Below, one piece after another: positions 7,487 to 17,692 of a stretch of 63,947 nucleotides of DNA. The translations under genes were made by a program, and so were the position numbers. Source of the DNA: Lachnospiraceae bacterium (GTDB lineage Bacteria > Bacillota > Clostridia > Lachnospirales > Lachnospiraceae). Location of the stretch: contig JAFZRZ010000011.1 in the NCBI GenBank assembly GCA_017619635.1, positions 1 through 63,947 of the forward strand. The letters are read 5' to 3'. Within the stretch, counting starts at the first letter, position 1, and every line of letters begins with the position of its first letter. The notes beneath the pieces are model-generated. The model did no database searches. It was not told the DNA's origin and saw nothing but the letters and a program-made list of their open reading frames with translations.

Positions 7487-10063
7487 TTATCTTATAACAA
7501 GACTGTCGTCCGAAACGTCTATGGTGACCGTCTCTCCTTCCTGTGCTCTGCCTTCAAGTATGGCCTTACCGACAAGGGTTTCCACGTGTTTCTGTATATA
7601 TCTCTTAAGAGGTCTTGCACCGTATATCGGATCATAAGCCTGGTCAACGATGAATGCTGTAGCTTCATCGGTAAGCTTTATCTTGAGCTCTCTGTCTGAA
7701 AGCCTCTTGTTAAGATCATCTATTATGAGACTTACGATATTGCTTATATTATCCTTGGTTAAAGGCTTGAACATGATGATCTCATCAAGTCTGTTCAAGA
7801 ACTCTGGTCTGAAACTTGCTCTGAGTTCCTCGTTTACAGCCTCTGCTGCCTCATCAGTGATATTTCCGTCATCATCTATGCCTTCAAGAAGATACTGTGC
7901 ACCGATGTTTGAAGTCATGATAAGTATAGTATTCTTAAAGTCTATAAGCCTTCCCTGTGAATCTGTTATCCTGCCGTCATCCAAAACCTGAAGCAGTGTA
8001 TTGAATACATCGGGATGGGCTTTCTCAACCTCATCAAACAGTACTACTGAGTAAGGTTTACGCCTTACAGCTTCTGTCAGCTGACCGCCTTCCTCATATC
8101 CAACATATCCGGGAGGTGCTCCGATAAGACGGCTTACGGAGAACTTCTCCATATATTCACTCATATCGAGCCTTATCATGTTGTTCTCATCGTCAAACAG
8201 ACACTCAGCAAGCGACTTTGCGAGTTCTGTCTTACCTACACCGGTAGGTCCCATGAACAGGAATGATCCTATCGGTTTTCCGGGATCCTTTATGCCGGCC
8301 TTGCTTCTTATGATAGCCTCAGTCACCTTGGTAACGCCTTCATCCTGACCTATTACTCTCTTATGGAGTTCCTCATCAAGATGCAGTGTCTTATTCTTCT
8401 CGGATTCATTAAGCTTAGATACCGGTATACCTGTCCAACGCGATACGATCCTTGATATCTCGTCTTCTTCTACAGCCTTGTGTACAAGTGAAAGCTCTTT
8501 GTTCTCATTTTCCTTCTTTATCTGTTCAAGCTGTTTTTCAAGTTCAGGGATCGTTCCATATATAAGTTCAGACTGTTTTGCAAGATCGCCCTGACTGTTT
8601 GCTATATCAAGAGCTGTCCTTGCGGCATCTATCTGTTCTCTAAGTTCATTTTCTTTATCAACGCTGTTCTTTTCATTCTCCCAGCGTGCATTGAGTGCAT
8701 CTAGCTGTTCACGAAGATCTGCCAGCTCAGCTTCCAGGTTTACAAGCCTGTCCTGACTCGCCTTGTCATCTTCTTTCTTAAGAGCCATGGCCTCGATCTC
8801 GAGCATATTTACCTTACGCTGAAGTTCGTCTATCTCGGTAGGTTTTGAATCCATCTCGGTCTTAACAAGAGCACATGCCTCATCAACAAGGTCTATTGCC
8901 TTGTCGGGAAGAAATCTGTCTGATATATATCTGTCAGATAAAACTGCTGCCGCAACAAGGGCGTTATCCCTTATCTCTACGCTGTGGAATACCTGGTATT
9001 TCTCTTTAAGGCCTCTAAGGATCGATATGGTCTCTTCAACCGTGGGCTGGTCGACCATGACAGGCTGGAAACGTCTCGCAAGAGCAGCATCCTTTTCGAT
9101 ATACTGTCTGTACTCATCGAGAGTGGTCGCACCTATGCAGTGAAGCTCACCTCTTGCAAGCATGGGCTTTAACATGTTTCCGGCATCCATCGCACCGTCT
9201 GTCTTTCCTGCACCGACTATAGTATGTAGCTCATCTATAAAGAGGATTATCTCTCCGTCACTCTTTTTAACCTCATCCAGGACTGCCTTTAATCTCTCTT
9301 CAAATTCACCCCTGTACTTGGCACCTGCTACCAGTGCTCCCATATCAAGAGAAAAGATCTTCTTATCCTTAAGCCCGTCAGGTACGTCTTCCTTTGCTAT
9401 TCGCTGAGCAAGACCTTCGACAACCGCAGTCTTACCTACACCGGGTTCACCGATGAGGACCGGATTGTTCTTCGTCTTTCTTGAAAGGATACGGATACTG
9501 TTTCTGATCTCCTCGTCTCTTCCGATGACAGGATCCATCTTTCCGTCTTTTGCCTTTGACACAAGTTCTATGCCATACTTTTCGAGCACATCATACGTAG
9601 CCTCGGGATTATCGCTGGTTACTCTCTGATTTCCTCTCACGCTTTGCAAAGCCTTCAAAAACCTGTCTCTCGTTATACCATATTCGTTAAATATCGCCTT
9701 CAATTCCTGATTTGGATACTTAATCATGGCAAGGAATATATGCTCTACAGCCACATATTCATCGCCCATGGCTTTCATTTCATCCTCCGATTTCAAAAGA
9801 GCTTTATACAGATACTTGCCTGTATATATTTCGCCCCCGGAAACCTTCACTCTTTTCTCAAGAGATTTTTCAGCCCTGTCCATGAAATGTTCGACATTGA
9901 TCTCCATCTTCTCGATAAGGCTCTTTATCAAACTGTTCTCAAGAGTGAGCAGCGCATATAGCATGTGCTCCTCTTCAACCTCTTGATTACCATAATCAAC
10001 CGCCAAGCTATTGCATTTTATTATTGCTTGTTGAGATTGTTGTGTAAACTTATTAGGATCCAT
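7487..10063 (-). CDS. clpB: ATP-dependent chaperone ClpB (Hsp100 disaggregase)
   Basis: Hexameric disaggregase that works with DnaK to rescue aggregated proteins. The 858 residues contain the N domain, a first AAA+ module with Walker A GEPGVGKTAV, the long middle coiled coil that marks ClpB rather than ClpC, and a second AAA+ module with GPTGVGKTEL. The start at 10063 (MDPNKFTQQS) is preferred because GGGAGG lies just upstream and it matches the usual ClpB N-terminus; an in-frame ATG at 10120 would add 19 residues. No CIRCE or CtsR-type operator was recognised; a promoter and a leader inverted repeat lie upstream. Confidence 0.96.
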   Translation of the reverse strand: MDPNKFTQQSQQAIIKCNSLAVDYGNQEVEEEHMLYALLTLENSLIKSLIEKMEINVEHFMDRAEKSLEKRVKVSGGEIYTGKYLYKALLKSEDEMKAMGDEYVAVEHIFLAMIKYPNQELKAIFNEYGITRDRFLKALQSVRGNQRVTSDNPEATYDVLEKYGIELVSKAKDGKMDPVIGRDEEIRNSIRILSRKTKNNPVLIGEPGVGKTAVVEGLAQRIAKEDVPDGLKDKKIFSLDMGALVAGAKYRGEFEERLKAVLDEVKKSDGEIILFIDELHTIVGAGKTDGAMDAGNMLKPMLARGELHCIGATTLDEYRQYIEKDAALARRFQPVMVDQPTVEETISILRGLKEKYQVFHSVEIRDNALVAAAVLSDRYISDRFLPDKAIDLVDEACALVKTEMDSKPTEIDELQRKVNMLEIEAMALKKEDDKASQDRLVNLEAELADLREQLDALNARWENEKNSVDKENELREQIDAARTALDIANSQGDLAKQSELIYGTIPELEKQLEQIKKENENKELSLVHKAVEEDEISRIVSRWTGIPVSKLNESEKNKTLHLDEELHKRVIGQDEGVTKVTEAIIRSKAGIKDPGKPIGSFLFMGPTGVGKTELAKSLAECLFDDENNMIRLDMSEYMEKFSVSRLIGAPPGYVGYEEGGQLTEAVRRKPYSVVLFDEVEKAHPDVFNTLLQVLDDGRITDSQGRLIDFKNTILIMTSNIGAQYLLEGIDDDGNITDEAAEAVNEELRASFRPEFLNRLDEIIMFKPLTKDNISNIVSLIIDDLNKRLSDRELKIKLTDEATAFIVDQAYDPIYGARPLKRYIQKHVETLVGKAILEGRAQEGETVTIDVSDDSLVIR

Positions 10064-10091
10064 AACGCCACCTCCCTTTATATCACAGTAA

Positions 10092-10122
10092 GTATGCGTG
10101 ACCTCCTTCAGATCACGCATAC
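10092..10122 (-). promoter_or_regulatory. Leader inverted repeat upstream of clpB
   Basis: GTATGCGTGA (10092-10101) and TCACGCATAC (10113-10122) are perfect 10-bp arms around 11 bases. In the mRNA the loop contains AAGGAGG and one arm contains the alternative in-frame ATG. It lies near the 5' end of the predicted transcript and could be an operator or an RNA element. Confidence 0.55.
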
Positions 10123-10140
10123 CTTATCCTCTATGACTCA

Positions 10141-10168
10141 AATATATCACCTTGAGAAAATACATCAA
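10141..10168 (-). promoter_or_regulatory. Predicted clpB promoter
   Basis: TTGATG (10163-10168), a 16-base spacer and TATATT (10141-10146) on the minus strand. An imperfect repeat CTCAA-N10-TTGAG overlaps the -10 element. Confidence 0.5.
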
Positions 10169-10181
10169 TTAAGAAAGAAAG

Positions 10182-10204
10182 AAAAAATTATAAACAGTTT
10201 ATAA
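10182..10204 (-). terminator. Weak terminator at the end of the tandem-Cache kinase gene
   Basis: TTATAAAC (10188-10195), one base, GTTTATAA (10197-10204), followed on the minus strand by six T. The stem is AT-only at its base and overlaps the stop codon, so strength is doubtful. Confidence 0.4.
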
Positions 10205-13200
10205 AGCGTTTTTAACTATCTCTGCCTTACGTGTATACTCGTCTATAAGACTCTGGTGATCAGTCTTTATCTTATCGATGTCACCTTCTTTTGCAGCCTC
10301 TTCGAGAGCTCTCGCCATTTCAAAGACCCTTATATCTCCTACAGTCTTTGCCATGCTCTTTAAAGAATGTGACTTGACCTCATACATTTTTATATCTGCT
10401 GTTTCAAAAGCACTGTTAAGCTCATCAATTCTCTTTTCAGATGAATTCGTGTAATCCTGTAAGACCTCTCTGTAGAATTCCTCATCTTTTCCGCAATATC
10501 CTATACCTTCTGAAGTGTTGATACCGTTTTCTTCAAGGACGCTCAAAACCTCCTTCATATCCCTGCTTTCAGGTAGTGTTTCATTAACTTCTTCATCCGG
10601 GAAGAATTCCAGGATCTCATCTTCCGAAGATGTTTCAGGTTCTTTTACTTCTATGTTTTCCTTATTTTCTTCAGATCTTGATCTGAATTCAACTATTTCC
10701 TTAGGCAGATATTTAGCCAGTGCATCCTCGAGTGCAGATATCTCAACAGGCTTTGACAGATAATCATCAAATCCCACATCAAGGTATTTCTCCCTTGCAC
10801 CTACAACAGCGTTTGCTGTAAGAGCGATAACAGTCTCGTTATCATGGATGAGATTCTCTTCTTTTGCTTTCTTTAACGTCTCAACACCATCCATACCCGG
10901 CATCATATGATCAAGCAGTACGATGTCATAGACTTTGTCTTTAAGTTTTTCGAGAGTCTCTGCTCCCGATTCTGCAAGATCGGGTACTATTCCGTTTTGC
11001 TTTAAGAGATTCTTGACAACCTTAAGGTTCATATCGTTGTCATCCACGATAAGAAGTCTTGCTTTAGGAGCATAAACATACTTATCTTCTTCTCTCTTTT
11101 CTGCCTCTTCTCTCATCTTCTGTTCATAATCACCTATAGGTGTCTTATCAACGATCGGCTGATCTACTTCAAATGAGAATTCCGATCCCTCTCCGTACTT
11201 ACTGTTTACATTCAGTCCTGATCCCATCATATCAAGCAGTCTGATGACTATCGACATTCCAAGACCGGTACCCTCGATATTCCTGTTTTTCTTCTCATCC
11301 AGTCTGGTGAATGATTCAAAGAGTTTTCCCAGATCCTCCTCTTTGATACCTATACCTGTATCTTTTACCCTGACACCGAGGCTTAATGTCTCCTCATCCT
11401 TCATACGGCCTGTTATAAACAGATCTACTCTTCCGCTTCTTGTATACTTAACAGCATTTGTCAAAAGATTTATGGCCACCTGTGATATTCTCATATCATC
11501 ACCGTAGAGAACAGAGGGTATATCACTGTCTATGTGTGCCTCAAATGTAAGGCTCTTTTCTTTTGCCCTTGATGCAATAGAATTAACGATATTTCCTATC
11601 ATTGTGGATGTATCATATCTTACAGGTATGATCTCCATCTTTCCTTCTTCTATCTTTGAGAAATCAAGGATAGTATTGATAAGGCCAAGCAGGTTCTTTC
11701 CTGCTGTCTGGATATTCACGGCATAATCCCTTATTGATTCATCATTTGATTCTCGAAGGATCATCTCATTCATACCCAAAACGGCATTGATGGGAGTCCT
11801 GATCTCGTGTGACATCTGTGCAAGGAATCTAGATTTTGCCTTACCTGCGTTAACAGCGGTCTCTGCTGCCTCAACGAGTTTTTCGTTTGTCTCTTCCTGC
11901 CAGTTGATGAACCTGTTAATGAGCACCGCTACAGAGACGATAGAAACAACTATCATCAGCAAAAAGATCAGTGTCATGAACAGTACTGTTCCGTAAATGC
12001 TCCACCAGCTCTGGACAACTACTACAGTGAAGCCTGAGATATTACTCTTTTCCGTGTAGCATGATACCAGTCTGCCGTCATAATCCTTCATACCGAATAC
12101 ATTTCCCTTATGATATACATCAGCATATTCGGTATCTTCTATATTTACACTCGATTCACTCGTTATCTCATACTTCTTGTCAGGATGGTTTATTATCGTA
12201 CCGTCCTGATCGACAAGGAAAGCATATCCTTCTGAGCTGTAACTGTCATCAAGGATATCTACCAGTTTGTCCAGGTAACAGTCTATCGCAAATATTCCCA
12301 GGAATTCTCCGTCCTTTGAATATACTATTCTTGAAAATGTGATACAGTAAAGTCCTGTCTGTGCATCAAAATAAGGAACAGAGATACTGTAACCGTCTCC
12401 TGATCTTTCCGTATCGAGGTACCACTGTCTCTCCTCAACTTTGTAATCAGGTTCAGGCACCCATCCGTTGTTCATTATAACGGCATGTTCCTTATAGGGA
12501 TTTGCCATGTAACAGAAGCTCATCTCGCTGTAATTCTGTGCGATATCGTTAAGCCAGTTAACAGCCTCATCATAATCATCCAATACCGTCGGATCTGCCG
12601 ATATTACATCAGTGAACATCCTTAGGATGCTCTGTTGCTGCTGCATCCACTGAGTAAGCTCACTCGTATACTTATCAGCCTCTTTGCTTATACGTGTCTG
12701 TCCCCATCTGGTTGATGTACTCAGACACAGTACAAGACCGATAAGAAGTGCTATCATAAGTATTCCTATGATACCGTTTCTGATATATCTGCTGGAAACA
12801 GAAGCTTTTTTAACCCTGTTAAGTTTCTTCTGGTTTCCGTCATACATATTTCCCTTAAGGATGCTCGAATAAGAGACCAGATTTTCCATCTTTTCCTGAA
12901 GTCTCTTAACAGATTCCCTTATCTCTCTTAGCAGTCCCAGGATATCAGCATCATCCTTGAAAGAATCCTCTGTGAGCTTTGCTATCTTATCAACAGGCTT
13001 TTTTAGATCTTCCGCAAGACCTGAGATAAAGCCTTCTGTCGCAACAAGCGTGTTCTCAACCTTTTCCTGGTTATTAAGACTCATCATGTAGAAAACAACT
13101 ATTACAGCGACCATCAAGAGGTCTATGGCTCCCAGCATGATCATCTGATTATAGATAGCTGCATAGAATGAATCCGAATCAACGCCAAGGATAAGCTGCC

Positions 13201-14674
13201 ATCCGTTACCGGTCTCAGAAGAAAAGATTATCTTATTGCTTCCGTCTATCTTCGTTGTAAAGCTCCTGTGTTCATTTGAAGCTTCTACTCTTTCAAAAAC
13301 ATCCATATACTGAGGAAGCACTTCCGAGAGGATCTCGCCCTGCAGCTCAGTATCACTGCATCCTACGATCGTTCCCTGTTCGGTAACGATGATAGCAAGC
13401 TGATTGTCATCTCCTCCCATCTTTTGTATAGAATCCTGGACTTTGGAAAGTGTAAAGTCCATCGCAAGAACGACATCACCGTCTGAGAGCAGGTTAGACA
13501 GCGTAAAGCAAAGATCGCCTGTAGCCGCATCCACATAAGGTTCCGATATATATATCTTTCCGGCATTCTGTTTAGCCCCCAGATACCAGACTCTTTCCGT
13601 TGCATGATATTCTTCAGGCATATCGAACGCAGGTATGATCGTCCATCCGCTTGAAGCCGCATAGACGTTGAAACAGTTTCCGTTACTAAGGTCATAGTAG
13701 TACTGCTGCTGCTGGCTGACGTATTCTTCAAGTTCGCTCAAACTTGCCTTTTCACTCATCAGCTGTTCCATACCCATTGATATCCTCAGCAGATTTCCTT
13801 CAGCATCGGAGATAGTCTCCTGCAGATCGCCTTTGATACTGTCAACCTGTATCTTACCTATCTGCTCGGTCTGATCCGTGCCTGCATGATAGATAAGGCT
13901 GATATTCATGGCTATGACCGTTAAAAATATAAGAGCTATTACCACTATAAAACTCTTGCTTATCCTGCTGGCCTTTCCGCTTCTTTCCCTTATCCTGCTG
14001 TCTTCAAGCAAAACCTTAAATCCAAGGAAGCAGACAGCCTCAAAGAATAATTCAACGGTTATTGAAAAGAACGCCTGTATGCATATGCCGAGTACGGCTA
14101 TGAATATAAGGATGATGGATGCCGAACGGTCCATCCTTGACAGTCTGTTCTTAAATAAGGCGAAGATTATAACACCCATGATGATATAGCAGACTGCTAT
14201 GGCGTATAACACCCACAGATAATCACCTCTTGTATAGGTGTAATTCTCATTTATATAGAAGATCATCTTTGTGAACGGATTAATGATTACAAGGAAAACA
14301 CCCGCCAGAGAAGGTAATGATATGAGATGAAAGAATCTGGCCTTCCTGCCCTTTCCCGCGTCTGTCATATTTACGATATACAGTGCGAAAAACAAAGGAA
14401 GTGTTGTATGACAAAGATAATAAACTTCGTTTAAGATATACAGCAAAAGCTCGCTGTGTATCATATATTCTTCGAGCGCTATCTCCACCGATGAGCAGAA
14501 TGCCGACACCATCAGTGATACAAGAAGTGCAAGGTATGTGAAATGCTGATTCGATACCTTTTCTGACCAGCCTTTCGGTATGGGCAGATATAGGTCCTTT
14601 CTTGTTTTAAAGCAATCGACGATACAAAACAGCGCGACACAAAACGCCGATATCTCGAGTATGATCTCGTTCAT
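10199..14674 (-). CDS. Hybrid sensor histidine kinase with 7-TM N-terminus and two Cache domains
   Basis: A 1491-residue receptor. About seven membrane helices fill residues 1-225 and an eighth is at 240-260. A first dCache-like outside domain (about 263-505, motif ERVWYLGA...ISEPYVDAATG) is followed by a helix (510-530), a coiled-coil region, another helix (633-652) and a second Cache domain (about 655-890, ERQWYLDT...ISVPYFDAQTG). After a last helix (893-918) come HisKA (SHEIRTPIN, His956), HATPase (Asn1073, GTGLG), receiver (Asp1255) and Hpt (HSLKS, His1436). It begins 25 bases after the GH115 gene with an AAGGGGAG ribosome site and is probably co-transcribed. The ligand and the partner regulator are not visible. 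Confidence 0.9.
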   Translation of the reverse strand: MNEIILEISAFCVALFCIVDCFKTRKDLYLPIPKGWSEKVSNQHFTYLALLVSLMVSAFCSSVEIALEEYMIHSELLLYILNEVYYLCHTTLPLFFALYIVNMTDAGKGRKARFFHLISLPSLAGVFLVIINPFTKMIFYINENYTYTRGDYLWVLYAIAVCYIIMGVIIFALFKNRLSRMDRSASIILIFIAVLGICIQAFFSITVELFFEAVCFLGFKVLLEDSRIRERSGKASRISKSFIVVIALIFLTVIAMNISLIYHAGTDQTEQIGKIQVDSIKGDLQETISDAEGNLLRISMGMEQLMSEKASLSELEEYVSQQQQYYYDLSNGNCFNVYAASSGWTIIPAFDMPEEYHATERVWYLGAKQNAGKIYISEPYVDAATGDLCFTLSNLLSDGDVVLAMDFTLSKVQDSIQKMGGDDNQLAIIVTEQGTIVGCSDTELQGEILSEVLPQYMDVFERVEASNEHRSFTTKIDGSNKIIFSSETGNGWQLILGVDSDSFYAAIYNQMIMLGAIDLLMVAVIVVFYMMSLNNQEKVENTLVATEGFISGLAEDLKKPVDKIAKLTEDSFKDDADILGLLREIRESVKRLQEKMENLVSYSSILKGNMYDGNQKKLNRVKKASVSSRYIRNGIIGILMIALLIGLVLCLSTSTRWGQTRISKEADKYTSELTQWMQQQQSILRMFTDVISADPTVLDDYDEAVNWLNDIAQNYSEMSFCYMANPYKEHAVIMNNGWVPEPDYKVEERQWYLDTERSGDGYSISVPYFDAQTGLYCITFSRIVYSKDGEFLGIFAIDCYLDKLVDILDDSYSSEGYAFLVDQDGTIINHPDKKYEITSESSVNIEDTEYADVYHKGNVFGMKDYDGRLVSCYTEKSNISGFTVVVVQSWWSIYGTVLFMTLIFLLMIVVSIVSVAVLINRFINWQEETNEKLVEAAETAVNAGKAKSRFLAQMSHEIRTPINAVLGMNEMILRESNDESIRDYAVNIQTAGKNLLGLINTILDFSKIEEGKMEIIPVRYDTSTMIGNIVNSIASRAKEKSLTFEAHIDSDIPSVLYGDDMRISQVAINLLTNAVKYTRSGRVDLFITGRMKDEETLSLGVRVKDTGIGIKEEDLGKLFESFTRLDEKKNRNIEGTGLGMSIVIRLLDMMGSGLNVNSKYGEGSEFSFEVDQPIVDKTPIGDYEQKMREEAEKREEDKYVYAPKARLLIVDDNDMNLKVVKNLLKQNGIVPDLAESGAETLEKLKDKVYDIVLLDHMMPGMDGVETLKKAKEENLIHDNETVIALTANAVVGAREKYLDVGFDDYLSKPVEISALEDALAKYLPKEIVEFRSRSEENKENIEVKEPETSSEDEILEFFPDEEVNETLPESRDMKEVLSVLEENGINTSEGIGYCGKDEEFYREVLQDYTNSSEKRIDELNSAFETADIKMYEVKSHSLKSMAKTVGDIRVFEMARALEEAAKEGDIDKIKTDHQSLIDEYTRKAEIVKNAL

Positions 14675-14699
14675 AAGATCTTCTCCCCTTCAAATAAAA

Positions 14700-17627
14700 T
14701 CAAGCTCTGTAACTTTCCCTCGGTCCCAGATAACTGTGAGGAAGGCTCATTCCTTCTTTCCAGAGTATTATCTTGTCAAAAGAAACGTTAGGACTTCCGG
14801 CAAAAACATTTATGGTATTTAAACCGGCTTTCATCTCCACCTTGCCCGTGATGCGTCTCACATTGTCCAAAACGCCCTCACACCACTGCGGACAGGTATG
14901 GCCGGCATAAAAATCTTTACCTACTCCGTTAAGTTTAATCTTCTTGCCATCATTTAAAGATACATAAAGTATCATGTCATCTCCCGGCACGACGGGATTT
15001 CTTGCAAGCATGTCAACTTCTATATTATACACCCCTGTAGTGGAAGCGATCACATCATATGTGAGTTTTGGTGCATCCTCCACATCACGGTAATCCTTGG
15101 TGAGCGGATAGCACTTGACTGCACTTCCTTCCCTTCCAAGGTATTTTATCACTTTATAACCTTCATTCTCTTTTACGGGTACACGGCCGCAAAAATGCTC
15201 CGCACGCATGCTGATTATACCCTCATGCTCTACAAATGCGCCGGCAACCTTTGAAAGATCCGGTATGGGAGAAGCCAGTACGCGCAAAATGACCTCAGTC
15301 GTTTCTGAATCATCAAATTTAACATTTAAAGTGATCTGTGCCTGTATCTTTCCCTGAAGTGCCTTCTTGTCACAGGTAACTTCGATGACAGCCCTCGGTG
15401 TTTCTGATACGGTCACTCTTCCTTTATCATTCTTTAATGTTATCTGATCATTGTCGCATACTGCCTCATAATCAAAATCAACATCGCCTCTTGAATCAAT
15501 AACGATACTAACGCTGTCCGTATCGGGAAGGAGCATGCTCCTGTTTACGAGAGGCTTTCCAAACTGCCAGTGAGCACCCAGGCTCATGTATCTCTCACCC
15601 GCAAAATACACGGCTATCTTTCCTTTGTGGATAGGATTCACATTGACAGATACAGGGTATCCCCAGTCATAGTCATCCCATGTTCTTAGTCCTGTATGTC
15701 CGGACTCTAACATATGTTTCCATTTGCCAGAGAGCATTTCATTATATTCATCTATATAGCTTCCCATCAGCTTAGCCTTGTCTTTTACAGACTCCGCATA
15801 GACATTGGCCATGAGTATCCTGTTTTGTGCAAGGTAGGCATTCATGCCTGCTTCAAGCTGCATCATTAAGATATTAAGACTTGCCCTGAACTGGTGATAG
15901 AACATACTCTCATAAGCCTGCAGACAGCTTTCAGGCAGATCTCTTCTTAATTCATCCGCAAGCGCACTTAATTCTTTTGCCTCGTTTAAAACCCTGCTTC
16001 CTTCACCAAAGTTTACAGGATCATAGACAGCACTGTTAAGGCCTTCAGGCTTTCTTTGAGCATTTAACCTTGTCACACCCTCTATAAGACTAAGGAGTTT
16101 TTGCTTGTTCTCGCCCTCTATCTGGGCATGGAAATGCTTATCGACCCATTCATCCATATATGTGTCGATCATATCCTCCCTGCTCCATGTCTCATAGTCA
16201 TAGGCAAGGTCCATGAAATATGTCAGCGGATACTCATTGCCCTTAAGATCTCCGACATTGACTATCCATTGTTTTCTTACACCGTATTCGTAAGCCTGTG
16301 TCAGCTGTTCCCAGGTCTTTGTAAGTCTGCTGGTGTTTTGCCACTCATAGCTTATCGGACCGCCGTGATAATCGAAGTGATAATACATGCCAAATCCGCC
16401 CGGATGAGATCTCTCATCCTCTTTCGGCAGTCCTCTCGTATTGGCCCAGTTGTCATCACTGAGTAAGAAGATGACATCTTTAAGCTCATCCCAGTCTTTA
16501 AGTCCCTCACAGGTCTCATCACCGTAATAATAGTCTTCAACCTCTTTATATATGGCAAGAACTCTCGGAACCTTTGAGATATCCTCGTTTATGCATTCTT
16601 TTATTAGTTTATGCTGTGTTAAGATGGCATCCTTAACGACCTTGATATTGTCAGCCATTGTGGCATCTTCAGAAAGAAGCTTTGAATCAGCCTCTCCTCT
16701 CATACCTATCGTTATCAGATTCTCGAATCTGCGGTTTCTCATAAGACCGTCTTTCCAGAACCTCGTTATCGCATCCTTATTGGAAATGAAATTCCATGCA
16801 TTGCTCTCACCGTACTGCTCATAGATATGCTGCCATTCCTCACCTGCGCGGCAAAGCGGTTCGTGATGAGATGTGCCCATGATTATGCCAAGGCAGTCTG
16901 CGAGCTTGGCGCTTTCTATTCCCGGTCCGTCCTCTGAGAACACTGAAGTCCACATGGCAGGCCACAGGAAGTTTCCTCTCATTCGCAAAAGGAATATAAA
17001 GAGCTTCTCATAGCATGAAGATGTGAATCCGTCAAAATGATCATTGCACCACTTTCCAAATGCGGGCCATTCATCGTTTATGAAAAATCCTCTGTAAACG
17101 ATCGTGGGCTCCTTTGATACAAAGGTGTTGTCTCCTCTTGTCAGGAGCGATCTGTCTTTAAGGATCACAGTATCAGTTAACATAATGTCGCTTTTCTTAA
17201 CAGGAGCGCTGTCACCGAAATACACAAGTGACGTCACACCGCAATAAGAAGACAGTGCAAGCATCCCGTAAATGGTGCCTCTCTTGTCTGAACCTGCTAT
17301 GATGAGAGCTTGACCGCTTCGGTCAGCATCTATAGCGGATATTTCAACAGATGTCATCAAAAAGCATTCTCTCTTGTCTTTTATGACACTGATGTCAACT
17401 GAAGAATCTGCGAGTTTATCAAGTATTTCGCTCTTTCCAACGGTAGCACATATGATGACACGGTCTGATAAGCACTCAAAGAGTCCCGAGCCTATATATG
17501 GTCTCTTATCACATATACTCTCGAGATCATCTCCAAGAACACTGGCAATCTTAAACACACCGTCAAAAGATGAATCTTCAACTATTATCTCAGCCGGAAC
17601 GCCGTTTTTTATAACTTCAAATTCCAT
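14700..17627 (-). CDS. Glycoside hydrolase family 115 protein (xylan alpha-1,2-glucuronidase type)
   Basis: GH115 enzymes remove (4-O-methyl-)glucuronic acid from xylan or xylo-oligosaccharides. The 975-residue protein shows family hallmarks: YRGFFINDEWPAFGKW, LWPAMWTSVF, MGTSHHEPLCRAGEEW, GMYYHFDYHGGPISYEW and WIVNVGDLKGNEYPLTYFMD. No signal peptide is visible, so it is probably intracellular and acts on imported acidic oligosaccharides. The start at 17627 (MEFEVIKN) has GGAG six bases upstream; an ATG at 17639 lacks a ribosome site. It lies between maf and a large Cache kinase. The C-terminal part is beta-rich and family-typical. Confidence 0.9.
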   Translation of the reverse strand: MEFEVIKNGVPAEIIVEDSSFDGVFKIASVLGDDLESICDKRPYIGSGLFECLSDRVIICATVGKSEILDKLADSSVDISVIKDKRECFLMTSVEISAIDADRSGQALIIAGSDKRGTIYGMLALSSYCGVTSLVYFGDSAPVKKSDIMLTDTVILKDRSLLTRGDNTFVSKEPTIVYRGFFINDEWPAFGKWCNDHFDGFTSSCYEKLFIFLLRMRGNFLWPAMWTSVFSEDGPGIESAKLADCLGIIMGTSHHEPLCRAGEEWQHIYEQYGESNAWNFISNKDAITRFWKDGLMRNRRFENLITIGMRGEADSKLLSEDATMADNIKVVKDAILTQHKLIKECINEDISKVPRVLAIYKEVEDYYYGDETCEGLKDWDELKDVIFLLSDDNWANTRGLPKEDERSHPGGFGMYYHFDYHGGPISYEWQNTSRLTKTWEQLTQAYEYGVRKQWIVNVGDLKGNEYPLTYFMDLAYDYETWSREDMIDTYMDEWVDKHFHAQIEGENKQKLLSLIEGVTRLNAQRKPEGLNSAVYDPVNFGEGSRVLNEAKELSALADELRRDLPESCLQAYESMFYHQFRASLNILMMQLEAGMNAYLAQNRILMANVYAESVKDKAKLMGSYIDEYNEMLSGKWKHMLESGHTGLRTWDDYDWGYPVSVNVNPIHKGKIAVYFAGERYMSLGAHWQFGKPLVNRSMLLPDTDSVSIVIDSRGDVDFDYEAVCDNDQITLKNDKGRVTVSETPRAVIEVTCDKKALQGKIQAQITLNVKFDDSETTEVILRVLASPIPDLSKVAGAFVEHEGIISMRAEHFCGRVPVKENEGYKVIKYLGREGSAVKCYPLTKDYRDVEDAPKLTYDVIASTTGVYNIEVDMLARNPVVPGDDMILYVSLNDGKKIKLNGVGKDFYAGHTCPQWCEGVLDNVRRITGKVEMKAGLNTINVFAGSPNVSFDKIILWKEGMSLPHSYLGPRESYRA

Positions 17628-17692
17628 ATCCTGCTCCATTCAACAACATGTCATGGCTCATTTAATCAGCTTTATGTAAACCGTCAGAACTC

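Noticed and set aside
10064..10198. CIRCE, CtsR or HAIR operator upstream of clpB.
   Set aside because: No TTAGCACTC-N9-GAGTGCTAA or tandem GTCAAA sites are present; the CTCAA-N10-TTGAG repeat has neither the orientation nor the spacing of HAIR.
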